DNA of 40,838 nt from Gemmatimonadota bacterium (GCA_025362095.1 JANYIJ010000175.1:1-40838), one strand, 5' to 3'; shown: positions 1 to 9,012, counted from the first letter of the stretch. Translations and numbers: made by a program. The notes: a model not told the origin generated them from the sequence alone.

Positions 1-318
1 CGCTTTCGCGAGCGCGCGATAGTACTTCAGGATGTCCGCATAGTACGTCAGCTTCGCGGGCGCGCCGATGTAGTAGCCGAGCGCTTCTTTCGGCGTCGGG
101 ATTCCGGAGACGAGCGGGAGGTGATCGACGAGCGGGCTGCCGTAGCGGGCCTCGCCGGTCCAGGTGGCGTAGAGTTTGGCGAACGCCTCGTCCTGTTTCT
201 GGTTCGGGTCGCGGGTTTCGTTGACCATCGCCTGCGCGAAGGCCGAGGAAACCGTGATCAGCGAGAGCGCAGTCGCAGTAAGAACAACGCGCAAGAGTCG
301 GGCGGGGGAATGAAACAT
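1..318 (-). CDS. M14-family zinc carboxypeptidase, N-terminal part (cut by window start)
   Basis: The first 106 codons of a leftward gene that continues past base 1. The ATG at 318 opens a signal peptide (FHSPARLLRVVLTATALS then a cleavage-like AFAQA). The mature N-terminus contains SPLVDHLPLVSGIPTPKEAL, then GYYIGAPAKLTYYADI and a YYRALAKA stretch. I recognise this lead-in from exported M14 metallocarboxypeptidases of Gemmatimonadota and Acidobacteria, where the zinc-binding HxxE...H domain follows directly. That domain lies outside the window, so the family call rests on the N-terminal pattern alone. A GGAG lies about 12 nt before the ATG. The gene sits 81 nt downstream of the co-oriented M28 peptidase gene, and no clear terminator was seen in that gap, so co-transcription is possible. 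It would remove C-terminal residues from peptides in the periplasm or outside the cell. Confidence 0.6.
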   Translation of the reverse strand, partial: MFHSPARLLRVVLTATALSLITVSSAFAQAMVNETRDPNQKQDEAFAKLYATWTGEARYGSPLVDHLPLVSGIPTPKEALGYYIGAPAKLTYYADILKYYRALAKA

Positions 319-399
319 TTAAGAAGCAGTCTCCGTGAATATCCGGCAGTTAATTCGCGAAAATCCGTGACAAGGCCTTTGTAGTTGCTGTTGTTGTTC

Positions 400-2316
400 C
401 TATCGGCAAACAGGATACGATGGATCGGCTCCAGAGATCGCCGGCCGATCCTTTCTCATCGCTATCGCCCACGAGATATCGTGCACGAACCGCCCGAGTC
501 GCGCTGCGTGATCGTATTCGATGTACTGCGCTTCATCCGTGGGCTGGTGATAATCCTCGGCGTACCCGAGCGAGAAATACGTCACCGGCACGTCGTGCTT
601 CACGTAGTTCACCTGATCGCTGCGGCAGAAACGATTCATCGGGTTCGCGCTGACATCCCACGTGCGATCGATGGCCATCGTTTCGGTGCGGGTGGCATTT
701 ACAGAATCGATGATGTCGCCGAACTGACGAGAGAGGCGGCGCGCACCAAGCGTTTGAATCGACGTCGGGCCGCCGAACTTCACCTGATCCACGCGACCCT
801 TGCCGACCATGTCCATGTTCAGCGCGGCGGCGATCGAGTTGAGCGGAATCGTGGGGTGATCCGTGAACCAGCGCGAGCCGATCAATCCGCCTTCTTCTCC
901 CGTGTGAGAAACGAAGATGATCGAGCGCGCCGGTTTTTCGTGCGCGTACTGCTCCGCGATCTCGAGGAGAACGGCCGTGCCCGAGCCGTCATCGTCGGCG
1001 CCGTTCATGATCGAGTCGCGGCGCGGCGGACGGATGCTGCGCGCCCGCGCGATCAGCGAATCGATCCTGTGTTGCTGCTCATCCGTGGGACGGCAGAGCG
1101 GGTCGTTCGCGCCCTGCGGCCTGGTGACGATGTTGAACGCGCGCAGCGAATCGTGTTCCACTGCCGCCGGGTTGATTCCGTTGTGATCGTTGTGCGCGCT
1201 GATCAGCACGTACTCTGCGGCGCGCGCTGGATCCGTGCCGGGCATCACCGCGATCACGTTACGCGCCGGAGTTTTCGACATTTGCCACTCATACTGCCAC
1301 GAAGCGGAAACGGACTGTCCCGCCGCGCCGCTCGAGAGCTGATCAACAGGCTTCCCAAACAAGCGCTCCGCTGCGGCCGGCGTGATTGCGCTCGCGCCGA
1401 TCGTACCGGGCGCAGGCGTGACCATCGCGGTCTGGAGCGAGTTGCGTCCGTTGAAGGCGCCGGTGAGCGTGGCCGCCGGAATCGAATCCGTTGAAACGAT
1501 CAGAACTGCGACCGCGCCCGCCGCCTGCGCACGCAGATCGCGCGCCGGTCCGCCAGCGCCGCCTGCCCGGCCACCGCCGCCCGCTGCCGCACCGCCGCGA
1601 CCTCCGCGTCCGGCCGCACTGTCGGCGCGCACGCGCGCTTCTTCGTTCGCCGCTGCCGCCGCGCCGAATTTATCCGGCACGGAATCGCAGCGCAGTACGC
1701 GCGCGGCACCGCGGCCGCCGACGATCAAACCCGCACCGGCCGCGGTGGACGTGAACACCGCGATCTTTCCCTTGAACAGCGCCGGGTCGAGCGTCACGCT
1801 CGAATCGCGCCAGCGCCCCGCATACACAGTCTGGATTCCGTTCAGCTGTGCGCCGAGTCCGAGTCCGTTCGCCGCTGTTGGTGCGATTGGAATCCAGTCG
1901 CGCTTCGGCGCCAGCGTCGCGCTGCCGGCGGTGAGCTTGGACGACGTGCTGTCGAATCCCATCGGCCCGAATGCAAGCTCCTGGAAATACGAGCCGTTGT
2001 CGCCCGCCGGCTTCAAGCCGAGCCGCTTGAACTCCGCCGCGATGTAGGTGGTGACTTTGAAGTTGCCGAGTTCGCCGACGCGGCGGCCGAGCATCGAATC
2101 GTCGGCGATCTGATAGAGGCGGGTGCGGAGATCGTTCGCCGTAATCGCGGGGACTGTTGGTCGGGGCGCCCAAGTTCGCGGGCCCTCGTCGGGCCACACC
2201 GTCTTCGATGAGGCCTGAGTTGGCGCACTCTTTTTGGGCGCGTCGGGTGCATTCTGCGCGGAGGCGGTCCCCAGGGCGCACAGCGCCAGGGCGAAAGTGA
2301 ACGAGATCCGTGACAC
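400..2316 (-). CDS. Exported M28-family metallopeptidase (aminopeptidase) with PA-like insert and Gly-rich loop
   Basis: A 638-residue exported di-zinc aminopeptidase. GTG start at 2316 with AAGGAA about 8 nt upstream; signal peptide FTFALALCALGTASA. The catalytic M28 domain occupies about residues 350-615. Likely metal ligands and base are His375 (SAHNDH), Asp442 (GADDDGSG), Glu473/Glu474 (TGEEGG), Asp502 (NMDMVG) and His590 (DYHQPTDE), the standard M28 order, all intact. Residues about 150-340 form a protease-associated (PA)-like insert, interrupted at about 235-257 by a Gly/Arg/Ala-rich segment. Substrate specificity cannot be read from sequence; relatives remove N-terminal residues from peptides. 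The gene is divergent from the S9 peptidase gene (78-nt gap) and is one of four M28 genes in the window. It resembles the ones at 5710-7434 and 19975-21801 (DDSM-GR-VG and YFQ motifs). Confidence 0.9.
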   Translation of the reverse strand: MSRISFTFALALCALGTASAQNAPDAPKKSAPTQASSKTVWPDEGPRTWAPRPTVPAITANDLRTRLYQIADDSMLGRRVGELGNFKVTTYIAAEFKRLGLKPAGDNGSYFQELAFGPMGFDSTSSKLTAGSATLAPKRDWIPIAPTAANGLGLGAQLNGIQTVYAGRWRDSSVTLDPALFKGKIAVFTSTAAGAGLIVGGRGAARVLRCDSVPDKFGAAAAANEEARVRADSAAGRGGRGGAAAGGGGRAGGAGGPARDLRAQAAGAVAVLIVSTDSIPAATLTGAFNGRNSLQTAMVTPAPGTIGASAITPAAAERLFGKPVDQLSSGAAGQSVSASWQYEWQMSKTPARNVIAVMPGTDPARAAEYVLISAHNDHNGINPAAVEHDSLRAFNIVTRPQGANDPLCRPTDEQQHRIDSLIARARSIRPPRRDSIMNGADDDGSGTAVLLEIAEQYAHEKPARSIIFVSHTGEEGGLIGSRWFTDHPTIPLNSIAAALNMDMVGKGRVDQVKFGGPTSIQTLGARRLSRQFGDIIDSVNATRTETMAIDRTWDVSANPMNRFCRSDQVNYVKHDVPVTYFSLGYAEDYHQPTDEAQYIEYDHAARLGRFVHDISWAIAMRKDRPAISGADPSYPVCR

Positions 2317-2394
2317 GGTCGTATTCCTTGCTAGAGTGGCTGAGCAGACCGAACAAAGCTACTGTATGACCGAGCCTCCATCAAAGGAAAACCG
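2317..2394. promoter_or_regulatory. Divergent intergenic region between M28 and S9 peptidase genes
   Basis: These 78 bp separate the GTG start of the leftward M28 gene and the ATG of the rightward S9 gene, so both promoters should lie here or in the flanking coding ends. Visible elements are ribosome sites on both strands: AAGGAA for the leftward gene, and AAAGGAAA five nt before the ATG at 2395. A loose inverted pair CGGTCGTA (2317-2324) and TATGACCG (about 2365-2372) could be an operator. No convincing -35/-10 pair was found. Confidence 0.4.
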
Positions 2395-5300
2395 ATGCGC
2401 CGTCTCTTTTCATTGATCGCTGTCGCAACCGTCTCATCGTCCGCGATTTCGGCCGGGGCACAACAGCCCGCCGCAACGCCGCCGGTTACGCCGGTTACGA
2501 ACCCGAACGTCAACCTTCCATTCGGCGCCTCGAGCGCCGCGCCGGTCTCGAAGTGGACGCCACCTGCGTCCGCAGGCCGGCAACTCACGCTGAACGATCT
2601 GCTCACGTGGAAGGGAATCCGATCGCCCGCGCTGTCGAATGACGGAAAGTGGTTCGCGTATATTCTCGCGCCGAACGAAGGCGACGCCGAGCTGATCGTG
2701 CGCGGCACCGCCGCGAGTGCGAAGGAAACGCGCTATCCGATCGGCGACGCATCTGGTGGCGGTGGCGGCGGCGGGCGCGGTGCCGGCGCGCCGGTGAATG
2801 GGGCAAGCCCAAGTATCTCGGGCAACAACAAGTGGGTCGCGTTTCTCGAGTATGCGAGTGGACAGACTGCGGGTCGCGGCGGACGCGGCGGTCGTGGCGG
2901 CGCGGCGGGAGCCGCCCCAGCCGTGCCGGCCGCGGGTGGTCCGAAGCTCGCGATCGTCGAACTTTCGACGGGAACGAAGCGCGAATTCGAAAGTGTTCGC
3001 AGCTTCCGATTCGCCGGCGACAAATCTGATTGGCTCGCTGTTTTGCACAGCGCGCCGGCAGCAGCGGGCGGCGCGGCCGCAGGTGGTGCCGCAGGTGGCG
3101 CCGCAGGTGGTGCCGCAGGTGGTGCCGCAGGTGGTGCCGCAGCGGCACGCGCAAACGGCACGACGCTGGAACTGGTGAATCTCGCGGGCGGCATCTCGGT
3201 GCCGATCGGCGATGTCTCGGAGTTCGCGTTCGACAACACCGGTGACTGGCTCGCGTACGCGGTGACCGCGGCCGGTGATCTCGGAAACAGTGTTCAGCTG
3301 CGTCAGCTCTCGACGAGCATTTCGCGGCCGCTCGACGTGGGCAAGGGACAGTATCGCCGCCTTGTGTGGAGCGATTCGACGGACGCGCTCGCCGCGATCC
3401 GCGCGATCAGCGACACGAGCGGCGCCGATGAAGACGCGTCGATAGTCGCATGGACGCACGCATCGCGCCCCGGCGACAAGACGCTCGAAGTCTCGGCCAA
3501 GACAGCCGGCGTGAGCGGCGGCCTAGTGGTGAGCAGCGACCGCAACCCCGAGTGGGGCGAGCACGAGTCGGCGATTTATTTCGGACTCCGCGAGCCGCGG
3601 CCCGCGCGTCCGCGTGCGACTGGCGCGCCGTTCGTTCCGCCGAATCCCGGTGGAGTTGCTCCGGGCGCAGGCGCGAGCGGACAGGTTGCCGCCGCTCCGC
3701 AGACCGATGCAGAAGTGTCGTCATTGATTCTGTGGCACTGGAAGGACTCGCGTCCGCAGTCGCAGCAGCAGGTGCAAGAAGCAGTGGATCGCGCATTCAG
3801 TTACTACGCCGCCTTCCACGTGAGCGGCGGGAACGTGACGCGACTTGCCGACGAGTCGTTGCGCAACGTGACGATCGGCACGCGCGACCAGTGGGCGGTG
3901 GGCACCGACGTTTCACCGTACGAGCGCGAGCAGGGCATTAGAGGTTTCGCGTTCCGCGACATCTACGCAGTGAACCTGAGCACGGGCGAAAAGAAACTCA
4001 TCCAGAAGAAGGTGCCGGGCAATGGCGGCGGCGGTGGACGCGGCGGCGGTGGCGCGGCGTCGAACTTCTCCCCCGACGGCTCTCACTATCTCTATTACGA
4101 TGCCGGCGAATACAAGGTGTATGATTTCGCAGCCGGCACGACGAAAACGATTACGACCGGCGTTCCCTCGAAATTCTGGAACACCGAGGACGATCACAAC
4201 GAAATCAAGCCTCAGATCAACGGCGCGCTCGTCGGCTGGTCGAAAGACGGCTCAGCCGTGTACGTGAAGGACAATTGGGATGTGTGGCGCCTCCCGACGA
4301 GCGGCACGGGCGCCGTGAACATCACCGGCAACGGGCTCAGGGATCAAATCAGATATCAGCAGCGCTCGATCTCGGATCCGCGCGATCGCGGGATCATCGA
4401 TCCTGCGAAACCGCTCTACTTCGAGACGTACGGCGAGTGGACGAAGAAGGAAGGGCTCGCGCAGGTCGACGCGATGAAAGGCGGCGTGAAAGTCATGTCG
4501 TGGGAAAACGACAAGGTCGACTATCGTCACGCGCGCGATGCCGACGTCTGGCTCTATCAGCGCCAGACGGTGGTGAAGTATCCCGATTGGTATGCGGCCG
4601 ATGGCGACCTTTCGAGCGAGCGCAGGCTGACCGACGCGAACCCGCAGCAGAAAGACGTCGCATGGACGCCGGGTGCGCGCCTCATCGACTATACGTGCGA
4701 GAATGGCGGCGGGCATCATCAGGGAATCCTGACGCTTCCCGCGGGATACGAGGCGGGGAAGAAGTATCCGATGCTCACGTACATCTATGAGAAGCTCTCG
4801 CAGGGATTCAATCAGTACGCGGAACCAAACGAAACGCGCTATTCAAATCCGAGCGTGTACACGAATCGCGGCTACGCGTTCTTCCAGCCGGACATCGTGT
4901 ATCACGTGAACGATCCAGGCCGTTCGGCGGTGTGGTGCGTGGTGCCGGCCGTGAAGGCCGCGATCGCCACTGGTTTGATCGACGCCGAGCGCGTGGGCCT
5001 GCAGGGACACAGCTGGGGCGGCTACCAGACGACATTCATCACGACGCAGACGAAGATCTTCAAGACGGCTGTGGCCGGTGCTCCGCTTACCGACATGGTC
5101 TCGATGGCCGGCTCCATCTATTGGAACACGGGCACGACTGACAATTCGATCTTCATCGCGAGTCAGGGCCGCTTTACCGGCGGACCAAACGACGTGCCGG
5201 AAGCCTACGCGAGAAACTCACCGCAGAACTTTGCGCAGAATCTCTCGATTCCGTTCATGTTGCTCAGCAACGATCGCGACGGCGCCGTGGATTTCAATCA

Positions 5301-5577
5301 GGGCATCACGTACTACAACCACCTGCGCGATTTGAACAAGGATGTCATCCTGCTCGAGTACGCGGGTGAGAACCACGGTCTCGCGCGGCCGGCGAACCAA
5401 AAGGATTACAATCTCCGCATGACGGAGTGGTTCGATACGTTCCTGCGTGACCAGCCGGCGCCGGATTGGCTGAAGAACGGCGTGCCGCGGCTCAAGATGG
5501 AGGATCATCTGAAGGAGCGGCGGCCAATGGTGGATCCGAAGGCGACTCCGCCGGCTCCTCCGAAGATCGTGCCGTAA
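2395..5577 (+). CDS. Exported S9-family (prolyl oligopeptidase type) serine peptidase
   Basis: A 1060-residue secreted serine peptidase: signal peptide (FSLIAVATVSSSAISAGAQ), a beta-propeller gate domain to about residue 760, then an alpha/beta-hydrolase domain. The triad is Ser873 (GHSWGGYQ), Asp962 (NDRDGAVDF, aligned by pattern with the DPP-IV acid) and His994 (ENHGLA). The family cleaves oligopeptides, often after proline or with acyl- or dipeptidyl-peptidase specificity; which applies here is not visible. It is longer than typical S9 enzymes (about 650-800) because low-complexity loops are inserted: Gly-rich near residues 120-130, Gly/Arg/Ala near 160-185, an (AGGA)n tract near 222-250 and Gly/Arg near 542-555. 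ATG start with AAAGGAAA five nt upstream. Followed by a long palindrome. Confidence 0.9.
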   Translation: MRRLFSLIAVATVSSSAISAGAQQPAATPPVTPVTNPNVNLPFGASSAAPVSKWTPPASAGRQLTLNDLLTWKGIRSPALSNDGKWFAYILAPNEGDAELIVRGTAASAKETRYPIGDASGGGGGGGRGAGAPVNGASPSISGNNKWVAFLEYASGQTAGRGGRGGRGGAAGAAPAVPAAGGPKLAIVELSTGTKREFESVRSFRFAGDKSDWLAVLHSAPAAAGGAAAGGAAGGAAGGAAGGAAGGAAAARANGTTLELVNLAGGISVPIGDVSEFAFDNTGDWLAYAVTAAGDLGNSVQLRQLSTSISRPLDVGKGQYRRLVWSDSTDALAAIRAISDTSGADEDASIVAWTHASRPGDKTLEVSAKTAGVSGGLVVSSDRNPEWGEHESAIYFGLREPRPARPRATGAPFVPPNPGGVAPGAGASGQVAAAPQTDAEVSSLILWHWKDSRPQSQQQVQEAVDRAFSYYAAFHVSGGNVTRLADESLRNVTIGTRDQWAVGTDVSPYEREQGIRGFAFRDIYAVNLSTGEKKLIQKKVPGNGGGGGRGGGGAASNFSPDGSHYLYYDAGEYKVYDFAAGTTKTITTGVPSKFWNTEDDHNEIKPQINGALVGWSKDGSAVYVKDNWDVWRLPTSGTGAVNITGNGLRDQIRYQQRSISDPRDRGIIDPAKPLYFETYGEWTKKEGLAQVDAMKGGVKVMSWENDKVDYRHARDADVWLYQRQTVVKYPDWYAADGDLSSERRLTDANPQQKDVAWTPGARLIDYTCENGGGHHQGILTLPAGYEAGKKYPMLTYIYEKLSQGFNQYAEPNETRYSNPSVYTNRGYAFFQPDIVYHVNDPGRSAVWCVVPAVKAAIATGLIDAERVGLQGHSWGGYQTTFITTQTKIFKTAVAGAPLTDMVSMAGSIYWNTGTTDNSIFIASQGRFTGGPNDVPEAYARNSPQNFAQNLSIPFMLLSNDRDGAVDFNQGITYYNHLRDLNKDVILLEYAGENHGLARPANQKDYNLRMTEWFDTFLRDQPAPDWLKNGVPRLKMEDHLKERRPMVDPKATPPAPPKIVP
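3079..3138 (+). repeat. In-frame 12-bp tandem repeat (five units) in the S9 peptidase gene
   Basis: Five consecutive units of GCAGGTGGTGCC (the second has GGCGCC) encode Ala-Gly-Gly-Ala each time. The 12-bp period keeps the frame, so copy number can change by slippage without breaking the gene. The tract lies in a loop of the propeller domain. Confidence 0.9.
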
Positions 5578-5593
5578 GGTTTTTTGGTCTGAA

Positions 5594-5701
5594 GTCTGTG
5601 TCTTGAAGTCTGACGTCTTTAAACCTGCCGTTCGCCGTTCACAGCTGTGAACTACGAACGGCGGGTTTTAAGACTCCAGACAGAAGACCCCCGACACAGA
5701 C
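5594..5701. terminator. Nested long palindrome between convergent peptidase genes
   Basis: A symmetrical structure between the stop codons of the S9 gene (5577) and the leftward M28 gene (5710). The centre is a perfect 16-bp palindrome at 5637-5652 (GTTCACAGCTGTGAAC). It is flanked by 14-nt arms 5621-5634/5655-5668 (one G-T pair), shorter matches 5608-5619/5670-5681, and perfect 9-nt outer arms GTCTGTGTC (5594-5602) / GACACAGAC (5693-5701). The position suggests a bidirectional terminator. A T6 run at 5580-5585 lies outside the stem, so classical intrinsic termination is not certain. It may instead be a repeat element. Confidence 0.6.
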
Positions 5702-5709
5702 ACAACTTC

Positions 5710-7434
5710 CTACTGCTGACAAGCTCCCTTAGGATCCGGCTTCGGCTTGTCCACCACGATCCGATGATCGAGGTTGCCGACCCGCAGCGCCAGCGCAAAC
5801 ACGAACTTGTCGATCTGCGCCATGTGGTCGTAGTCGATGTATTGCGGCTCGTCCGTAACCTGGTGATAGTCCGCGTGACCGCCCGTCGTCATGAACGCCA
5901 CGGGAATGCCCCACTTCGCGTACGACCAGTGGTCGCTGCGGCAGTAGATGTTCTGCGGATGGCCGTTCGCGTCGAGGTTGTAGTCGAAGTTGAATCCGAA
6001 TTTGCTCTCGGTGTTCACCTTCTCGACGAGATCGCCGAGCTCGGTCGAAAGTCTCCGCGACCCTACGAGCTGCAGATATCCCGGCCCGCCATGCAGCAGG
6101 CTGCCGTCCTTCGCCGTGCCAGTTGCGTCCGTGCCGCGGCCGCGGCCGACCATATCCATATTCAGCTGTGCAACAATCGAATCACGCGCAACGCTCGGCA
6201 ACGGGTGATCGGTGAACAGACCCGAGCCGAGCATGCCCGCTTCTTCGCCCGCGTGCCAGACGAAAACGATCGAGCGCTTCGGCTTGATCTTCCCGCGCGC
6301 GAACGCTTCGGCGATTTCAAGAACCGAAACGGAACCGGAGCCGTCGTCGTCGGCGCCGTTGTAGATCGAATCGACGCGCGCGCCGCCATGCAGTTTGTGC
6401 AGGCTGTCGGTGAGCGCTCGCACCTGCGCGACCTGATCCGCCGTCGGCTGTGTCGGCCCGTTGTCCGCGCCCTGCGGCCGCACGAGCTGCATGAACGCCT
6501 TCACCGAATCGTGGTCCACCGTGCGACCCGCGCGGAATCCGATGTGATCGTTATGTGCGCCAATCGCGACGAACTGTCCTTTGAGTTTTGAATCCGTGCC
6601 CTCGAGGATCGCCACCACGTTGCGGCCGACGATGCGCGAGCCGTCATCGGAGAACTTGATGTTCGACGAGAGCGCTTTGCCCGCGGCGCCCTTCGTGATG
6701 CCGTCAATCGGCCCGCCGAAAATCGCTTCGGCGGCCTTGTTGGTTAGCCCGATCGCGGGCGGATTCGTGTTGTCGCGCAGAAAAATTGGGTTGACCGGAT
6801 GCAGCAGCTGGTTGAGCGCGACCGGATTGATCTGATCGCCCGCAATCGACGCGGTGACCGCGCCGTTTAGTGCGGCTTGATAGCGCCGGAAGCCGTCGGT
6901 CTGAAAGAGCGCCTGTGTCAGCGGCGCGCCAGGACGTAAAATCACGAGCTTGCCGCGCATCTGATCGGTCGTGAGTATGTTCGTCGTGTCGAACGCGATG
7001 CCGCCGTATACGGTGGGCATGTCCGCGAATGGCGTCGGATGTCCGTTCGACTGTGCGATGAAATCGATTCCCCCGTGCAGCGTCGTGCCCCCAACCGAGA
7101 GCGTCGACGATGTGTCGAGCGCGCGGAGCACATATGGCAGCGTCTGGAAGTAGCCGCCGTTTTCGCCGCCCGGCTTGAGTCCGAGCTTCTTCACCTCTGC
7201 GGCGATGTAGTCGGTGCCCTTGTTGTTGTAGATGGTGCCGACCTGCCGGCCCATCATGGAATCGTCGGCAAAGATGTAGAGCCGGGTCATGAGATCGCCG
7301 GCCGTGATGTCAGCCGTAGTGGCCGGTCCGACGTACTTGAGCGGGAGTTCCTTGGCGACCTGCGCGGCGAGCGCCAAGGGAAGAACCGCGGCCAGGGCGG
7401 CGGTACGAAGAATCAGGTTCAGTCGGGTTAGCAT
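5710..7434 (-). CDS. Exported M28-family metallopeptidase
   Basis: A 574-residue exported aminopeptidase-type enzyme. I place the start at the ATG at 7434, which gives a clean signal peptide (LILRTAALAAVLPLALAAQ) with AAGGA five nt upstream. The frame stays open far upstream (to about 8922), but that part is antisense to the divergent gene and is Arg/His-rich nonsense. M28 ligands are complete: His294 (GAHNDH), Asp362 region (GADDDGSG), Glu397/Glu398 (AGEEAG), Asp427 (NMDMVG) and His524 (DYHQVTDE). Unlike its relatives at 400-2316 and 19975-21801, it lacks Gly/Arg-rich inserts, which shows these loops are dispensable. It would release N-terminal residues from peptides in the periplasm or outside the cell. 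Divergent from another M28 gene with only 42 bp between starts. Confidence 0.9.
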   Translation of the reverse strand: MLTRLNLILRTAALAAVLPLALAAQVAKELPLKYVGPATTADITAGDLMTRLYIFADDSMMGRQVGTIYNNKGTDYIAAEVKKLGLKPGGENGGYFQTLPYVLRALDTSSTLSVGGTTLHGGIDFIAQSNGHPTPFADMPTVYGGIAFDTTNILTTDQMRGKLVILRPGAPLTQALFQTDGFRRYQAALNGAVTASIAGDQINPVALNQLLHPVNPIFLRDNTNPPAIGLTNKAAEAIFGGPIDGITKGAAGKALSSNIKFSDDGSRIVGRNVVAILEGTDSKLKGQFVAIGAHNDHIGFRAGRTVDHDSVKAFMQLVRPQGADNGPTQPTADQVAQVRALTDSLHKLHGGARVDSIYNGADDDGSGSVSVLEIAEAFARGKIKPKRSIVFVWHAGEEAGMLGSGLFTDHPLPSVARDSIVAQLNMDMVGRGRGTDATGTAKDGSLLHGGPGYLQLVGSRRLSTELGDLVEKVNTESKFGFNFDYNLDANGHPQNIYCRSDHWSYAKWGIPVAFMTTGGHADYHQVTDEPQYIDYDHMAQIDKFVFALALRVGNLDHRIVVDKPKPDPKGACQQ

Positions 7435-7476
7435 CGCGTCCTTGCGGTGTGAGGTGCGGCGGGAAAAGTTTCCAAC
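7435..7476. promoter_or_regulatory. Very short divergent region between two M28 genes
   Basis: Only 42 bp separate the two start codons, too little for two non-overlapping promoters plus 5' leaders. Promoter elements must overlap each other or extend into the coding ends. The region holds AAGGA for the leftward gene and the near-palindrome GGAAAAGTTTCC (7462-7473) just before the rightward ATG. No -35/-10 pair could be assigned. Confidence 0.4.
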
Positions 7477-9012
7477 ATGAAAACAATACTCTATCGACTC
7501 GCCAATCTGCCACTGTTCCTGCTCGCAATGCCCCTTGGGGCACAGGCGGCCAAGGGCGCGCAGAAAAGTGCCTCCGTTCCCGCCGCGATCGCTTCCATTC
7601 GCGAATCCGACCTCAAGCGTGACTTGTACGCGATGGCCGGTCTCGACATGCGCGGCCGAGAGGCCGGTACCGTGGACGAAATGCGCGCTTCGATGTGGGT
7701 GGCGGATCAGTTTCGTTCCATCGGAGTTAAGCCCAGTGGGAATGATGGAACGTATTTCCAGTGGTGGAACATGCGCCGCACGCGCATCTCGACCATCTCG
7801 AGTTCGGTGACGCTCGACGGGAAGCCGATCGTGCTCTGGACCGAGATCTCGCCGACGACGAATCTCGGCGGCGACGTCTCGGCGCAGACCGTTTTTGTGG
7901 GCGACGGCCGCGATACGACGGTCGACGTAAAGGGAAAGGTCGCCGTGGTGATCATGCAGCCGCCGACCACCGCGCTGCGCAGCACGACCAACACGTACGA
8001 GTACCGGTATGCCCGCGCCGGAATCACGGCGACGGGGAACGCGCTCTCGCGGCGCGGCGCGGCGGCGGTGATCGTCGTCGCGGATTCCACTGCGGACATC
8101 GCATACGAGGGCGTCTGGAGACTTCAGGAGCGCGGTGGGTACGACGTGATTGGCGGAGTGCCGCGCAACGCGGTGACTGCCACGCCGGCGCCGGCGCCTC
8201 GTCTCACTGGAACACCCGTGCTGTTCGTCCAGCGCTCTGCCCTTGGAGCGTATCGCGAGAACGGCCACACCGTCGCGATTCACCTGACGGTTGAGAGCTT
8301 CGATTCGCCGTCGGTAAATATCATCGGCGTCGTGCGCGGCACTGATCCCAAGCTGCGCGACGAATATGTGCTGTTCAGCTCGCATCAGGATCACGACGGC
8401 GTGCGCTACCCCGTGAACGGCGACTCCACTTGGAGCGGCGCCGATGACAACGCGAGCACGAGCGTCGCGCTGCTCGCGATCGCGCGCGCGTTCGTAAAGC
8501 AGCCGGGGAAGCGATCGGCGTTGTTCGTGTTTCACGGCGCAGAGGAGCGCGGCCTGCTCGGCTCGCGGTATCACGCCGCACATCCAGTGGTGCCGATTGG
8601 CAGCATCGTCGCCGTGCTCAACGGCGACATGATCGGCCGCAACAACCCGGATTCGGCGGCGCTGCTCGGATCGCAGCCACCGCATCGCAACTCGACTGAC
8701 CTGGTGCAGATGGCGCTCGACGCGAACGCCGCAACGGGGAAGTTCATCATCGATTCGCTCTGGGACCGCCCGACACATCCGGAAGGCTGGTACTTCCGCA
8801 GCGATCACGTTCCGTACGCGCGGCTCAACGTGCCGGCGCTGATGTTCTCGACGAATCTGCATCCAGATTACCACACGCCGCGCGACAAGCCTGAAAACAT
8901 CAACTACCCCAAGCTCACGCACATGACGAAGTGGATGTACATGACGGGGTGGTACGCGGCCAACTCTGCCAAGCGGCCGGGGATCGACCCGGGATTCAAG
9001 CTGGAGCGCTGA
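7477..9012 (+). CDS. Exported M28-family metallopeptidase, divergent subfamily
   Basis: A 511-residue M28 enzyme with signal peptide (LYRLANLPLFLLAMPLGAQA). A PA-like region at about residues 110-270 precedes the catalytic domain at about 285-490. Ligands are His303 (SSHQDHDG), Asp323/Asp324 (GADDNAST), Glu356/Glu357 (GAEERGLLGS), Asp384 (LNGDMIGRN) and His466 (DYHTPRDKP). It differs from the other three M28 proteins here: GADDNAS instead of GADDDGSG, a GAEERG base motif, and no Gly-rich loop. This suggests a separate subfamily rather than a recent duplicate. The M20 dipeptidase gene starts 3 nt after its stop, so the two are almost certainly one operon acting in sequence on peptides. Confidence 0.88.
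   Translation: MKTILYRLANLPLFLLAMPLGAQAAKGAQKSASVPAAIASIRESDLKRDLYAMAGLDMRGREAGTVDEMRASMWVADQFRSIGVKPSGNDGTYFQWWNMRRTRISTISSSVTLDGKPIVLWTEISPTTNLGGDVSAQTVFVGDGRDTTVDVKGKVAVVIMQPPTTALRSTTNTYEYRYARAGITATGNALSRRGAAAVIVVADSTADIAYEGVWRLQERGGYDVIGGVPRNAVTATPAPAPRLTGTPVLFVQRSALGAYRENGHTVAIHLTVESFDSPSVNIIGVVRGTDPKLRDEYVLFSSHQDHDGVRYPVNGDSTWSGADDNASTSVALLAIARAFVKQPGKRSALFVFHGAEERGLLGSRYHAAHPVVPIGSIVAVLNGDMIGRNNPDSAALLGSQPPHRNSTDLVQMALDANAATGKFIIDSLWDRPTHPEGWYFRSDHVPYARLNVPALMFSTNLHPDYHTPRDKPENINYPKLTHMTKWMYMTGWYAANSAKRPGIDPGFKLER

Noticed and set aside
385-1494. 369-codon rightward open frame opposite the first M28 gene
   Set aside because: Arg/His-rich shadow frame with no start context or domain; the leftward M28 protein is complete.
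7435-8922. Open frame extending the leftward M28 gene by about 496 codons upstream
   Set aside because: It is antisense to the well-supported rightward M28 gene, is Arg/His/Ala-rich without domains, and the ATG at 7434 has a ribosome site and signal peptide.
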